The notes under the pieces are model-generated. The model was not told where the DNA came from and ran no database searches. It worked only from the letters and a program-made list of their open reading frames with translations. Shown here piece by piece: positions 23,014-24,492 of a DNA stretch of 24,492 bases. The position numbers were made by a program, and so were the translations under genes. Origin of the DNA: Thaumarchaeota archaeon UBA160. GTDB lineage: Archaea > Thermoproteota > Nitrososphaeria > Conexivisphaerales > UBA164. The stretch spans positions 1-24,492 of the forward strand of contig DAXX01000051.1 in NCBI GenBank assembly GCA_002506605.1, given 5' to 3'. Positions within the stretch are counted from its first letter, which is position 1. Each line of letters opens with the position of its first letter.

Positions 23014-23640
23014 GTGGGACTAAAGGTAGCACTATTTTCTGGGGGTAAAGATTCCCTTTATTCGGCTCTATTATATTGGCCTGTTGATCTTTTTGTTACT
23101 TTTGAATATGACTTTTTAGATTCTCCTTCACCTCATTTGATAAATATAAAAAAATCCATAGAGCTGGCAGAGGCTTTATCAGTACCGATTGTATTGCTTA
23201 AAGTTCACAAAGGGTTAGCTATGCAAGAACAGATCGATTTTTTTAAAAAGATTGGTGCTTCTAAAATAATCGCTGGAGATCAGGGAGTAAAGGAACACCT
23301 AGATTATTTTACTACCATTGCGAAAAAATCAGGGGCTGATCTTGAAGAACCTATTTGGGGCTTAGATCCTGCAGAACTCCTTAAGAAAGAAGCCTCTATA
23401 TTTTCTTTTATTATTATAGGAGTAAAAAAAGGGTTAGAAGAATTACTTTGTAAAAAAATTTATGCAAAAAACGTAGAATCGTTTTTAAAAAAGCTAGATC
23501 GGCTGGGAATAAACCCAATAGGTGAAGCTGGTGAATTTCACACTTTTGTTTACGCAGTTAATGGCTTGAACATAAATCTAAAGATAATATGTAAGAAAAA
23601 GATCAGTACTAACAAGCACGCGATTGCTTTTTTAGAGTGA
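23014..23640 (+). CDS. dph6: Diphthine--ammonia ligase (Dph6, ATP_bind_4/PP-loop family)
   Basis: It catalyses the last step of diphthamide synthesis, ATP-dependent amidation of diphthine on elongation factor aEF2. The 208-aa product has the PP-loop SGGKDS (9-14), an N-type ATP-pyrophosphatase core, IAGDQGVKEHLDYF, EEPIWGLD and the family signature GEAGEFHTFV (about 170-179). The frame is open to a TTG at 22996, but the GTG at 23014 gives the usual family start (short lead, then KVALFSGGKDS) and matches the TATA box. The stop codon overlaps a possible ATG of tsr3, so the two genes may be linked. Confidence 0.92.
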   Translation: MGLKVALFSGGKDSLYSALLYWPVDLFVTFEYDFLDSPSPHLINIKKSIELAEALSVPIVLLKVHKGLAMQEQIDFFKKIGASKIIAGDQGVKEHLDYFTTIAKKSGADLEEPIWGLDPAELLKKEASIFSFIIIGVKKGLEELLCKKIYAKNVESFLKKLDRLGINPIGEAGEFHTFVYAVNGLNINLKIICKKKISTNKHAIAFLE

Positions 23641-23678
23641 TGTTTAATAAGCTAAAATTTAATTTTAAGCTTGTTATA

Positions 23679-24203
23679 ATGCAACAAAAAAGAACAAAAC
23701 TCTTTGTGATACCTCTTGAGGAAGATGACCCTAAAAAATGTACTGCTGAAAAATTAAAAAGGTTTGGTATGGTTACTTTTACGAACAAACCTATTGGTCT
23801 GGTTTTGAACCCATTCAGCCCTACACTAATAAAACAGATGCCTGAGGATGAAGCCATATTTACGTTAAAAGGAGTTACAGCTATTGATGCCAGTTGGAAA
23901 AAGAGAGAAGAATGGGGGATCAAGTTTTTAAACAATTATGCAAGAAGACTGCCTTTGCTCATAGCTGCAAATCCGATTAATTATGCTAGACCTCATATAC
24001 TTTCAACAGTAGAAGCGTTTGCAGCGGTTCTATACATAATGAATGATATTGATTTGGCAGAAGATATTCTAAGAAAGTTTAAATGGGGACCTAACTTTAT
24101 ACAGCTTAATAAAAGGGCTCTAGAAACTTACAGAACAGCCACAGACATCGTTTTAGCCGAAAAACAAGTCTATGAAAAATATGCTGATTATTTTAAACTA
24201 TAG
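23679..24203 (+). CDS. tsr3: 16S rRNA aminocarboxypropyltransferase Tsr3 (DUF367 family)
   Basis: The 174-aa SPOUT-like enzyme transfers the 3-amino-3-carboxypropyl group from S-adenosylmethionine to a small-subunit rRNA nucleotide during ribosome maturation. Family features are DDPKKCTAEKLKRFG (about 16-30, the RLI-like N-terminal box), LNPFSPTL, GVTAIDASWK and the strongly conserved RRLPLLIAANPINYARPHILSTVEAFAAVLYI (written here in two parts: RRLPLLIAANPINYARP, then the STVEAFAAVLYI helix). The frame extends to ATG 23640, which overlaps the dph6 stop. ATG 23679 is preferred because family proteins begin only a few residues before the first strand and a tttaataa element lies about 32 nt upstream. 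Confidence 0.9.
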   Translation: MQQKRTKLFVIPLEEDDPKKCTAEKLKRFGMVTFTNKPIGLVLNPFSPTLIKQMPEDEAIFTLKGVTAIDASWKKREEWGIKFLNNYARRLPLLIAANPINYARPHILSTVEAFAAVLYIMNDIDLAEDILRKFKWGPNFIQLNKRALETYRTATDIVLAEKQVYEKYADYFKL

Positions 24204-24309
24204 TGCTTAATAAAATAAGGTTTTTATAACTTTTTTAAAATTTTTATAAAAATGAAACCTTTAATTAATAATATTTTTATTCAACAAAAAAATTTAACTT
24301 TTTGTGCTT
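24204..24309. terminator. AT-rich convergent gap with T-runs
   Basis: Between tsr3 and the acidic microprotein gene the sequence is almost pure A/T, with several T5-T6 runs on the plus strand (for example 24226-24235) and matching A-runs that act as T-runs on the other strand. It probably terminates both convergent transcripts. Confidence 0.4.
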
Positions 24310-24414
24310 TTACAGTTCTTCCTCTTCTTCTAAGTCTTCATCCCAATCTTCGTCTTCTTCCCAATCTTCGTCTTCTTCCCAGTCCTCATCTTCTTCCCAA
24401 TCTTCGTTTGACAT
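24310..24414 (-). CDS. 34-aa acidic microprotein of DWEEDE repeats
   Basis: An ATG (24412-24414) opens a short frame ending in TAA (24310-24312). The product starts MSNE, then repeats a six-residue DWEEDE unit so that tryptophans fall at residues 6, 12, 18 and 24, and ends in an acidic tail closing with leucine. There are no basic residues at all. The DNA carries four 18-bp units beginning at 24342, 24360, 24378 and 24396. They differ by synonymous changes (GAT/GAC, GAA/GAG), which suggests the peptide is selected rather than the DNA repeat. A TATA box at 24444-24454 lies about 35 nt before the ATG. No family was identified. Regular Trp in an acidic background recalls acidic-aromatic tails that bind OB-fold proteins or DNA-binding sites, but the function is unknown. 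Confidence 0.6.
   Translation of the reverse strand: MSNEDWEEDEDWEEDEDWEEDEDWDEDLEEEEEL
24342..24413 (-). repeat. Four 18-bp tandem units inside the acidic gene
   Basis: Units start at 24342, 24360, 24378 and 24396, each with a ccca(a/g)tc(t/c)tc core on the plus strand. Variation between units is mostly at third codon positions of the minus-strand frame. Confidence 0.75.
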
Positions 24415-24443
24415 TTTTCTCGCGTTTAGGATAGGTTAAAACC

Positions 24444-24454
24444 AAAAATATAAA
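24444..24454 (-). promoter_or_regulatory. TATA box of the acidic microprotein gene
   Basis: On the minus strand tttatattttt is centred about 35 nt before the ATG at 24414, allowing a leader of roughly 9 nt that contains gcgag. Confidence 0.45.
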
Positions 24455-24492
24455 CATTACTAATTAATCAGTAGTCTCGCAGGTATAACATT

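Noticed and set aside
24252..24434. 60-codon plus-strand frame with LPNLRLLP repeats
   Set aside because: It is the antisense reading of the DWEEDE repeat gene; the repeat variation is synonymous in the minus-strand frame, and the plus frame lies in a terminator-like AT tract.

Overview
This window reads as a piece of the chromosome of a small, AT-rich archaeon. The evidence is archaeal/eukaryotic-type information genes (ribosomal protein eS1/S3Ae, the Tsr3 rRNA aminocarboxypropyl transferase, a Dph6-type diphthine ligase, a UPF0201 RNA-binding protein), a tRNA gene with no encoded CCA, and TATA boxes about 20-35 nt before nearly every first gene of a transcription unit. The mix of an 11-subunit complex I without NuoE/F/G, TCA-cycle genes and methylcitrate-type genes at low GC would suit an acidophilic Thermoplasmata relative or an ARMAN/Parvarchaeum-type DPANN archaeon. 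The lineage is inference and is not fixed by the window.

Layout. 94-7810 holds housekeeping and central metabolism: metG, then mdh on the plus strand; a stand-alone Lrp/AsnC RAM-domain protein; an acnA-icd operon on the minus strand, coupled by an ATGA overlap; a UPF0201 protein (+); and eS1 (-). 7859-10004 is a prpD-prpB pair (-), encoding two enzymes of the 2-methylcitrate route. 10005-10815 has no protein gene. It contains a perfect 222-bp inverted repeat around a 93-nt loop that itself folds, followed by a GC-rich hairpin and a T6 run. A tRNA-Gln(TTG) gene and an rdgB-type XTP/dITP diphosphatase follow on the plus strand.

21368-11536 is one long minus-strand operon, nuoA-B-C-D-H-I-J-K-M-L-N, with genes overlapping or touching. 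It codes for a proton-pumping complex I lacking the NADH-oxidising module. Upstream of it are a GC-richer island with a possible 51-aa gene, then nfo (endonuclease IV), and then, divergently, dph6 and tsr3. The window ends with a 34-aa acidic gene made of DWEEDE repeats.

How it works together: malate dehydrogenase, aconitase and an NAD-type isocitrate dehydrogenase supply TCA reactions. PrpD and PrpB would feed propionyl-derived carbon towards succinate and pyruvate. The headless complex I would turn reduced carriers into a proton gradient, with an electron donor not visible here. First genes of units appear to be leaderless, whereas genes inside the nuo operon carry GGTG-type Shine-Dalgarno motifs.

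The strongest candidates for something undescribed are the giant perfect hairpin at 10059-10595 with its structured loop and tail, and the acidic-tryptophan microprotein at 24310-24414. No CRISPR array, insertion sequence or prophage gene was seen.
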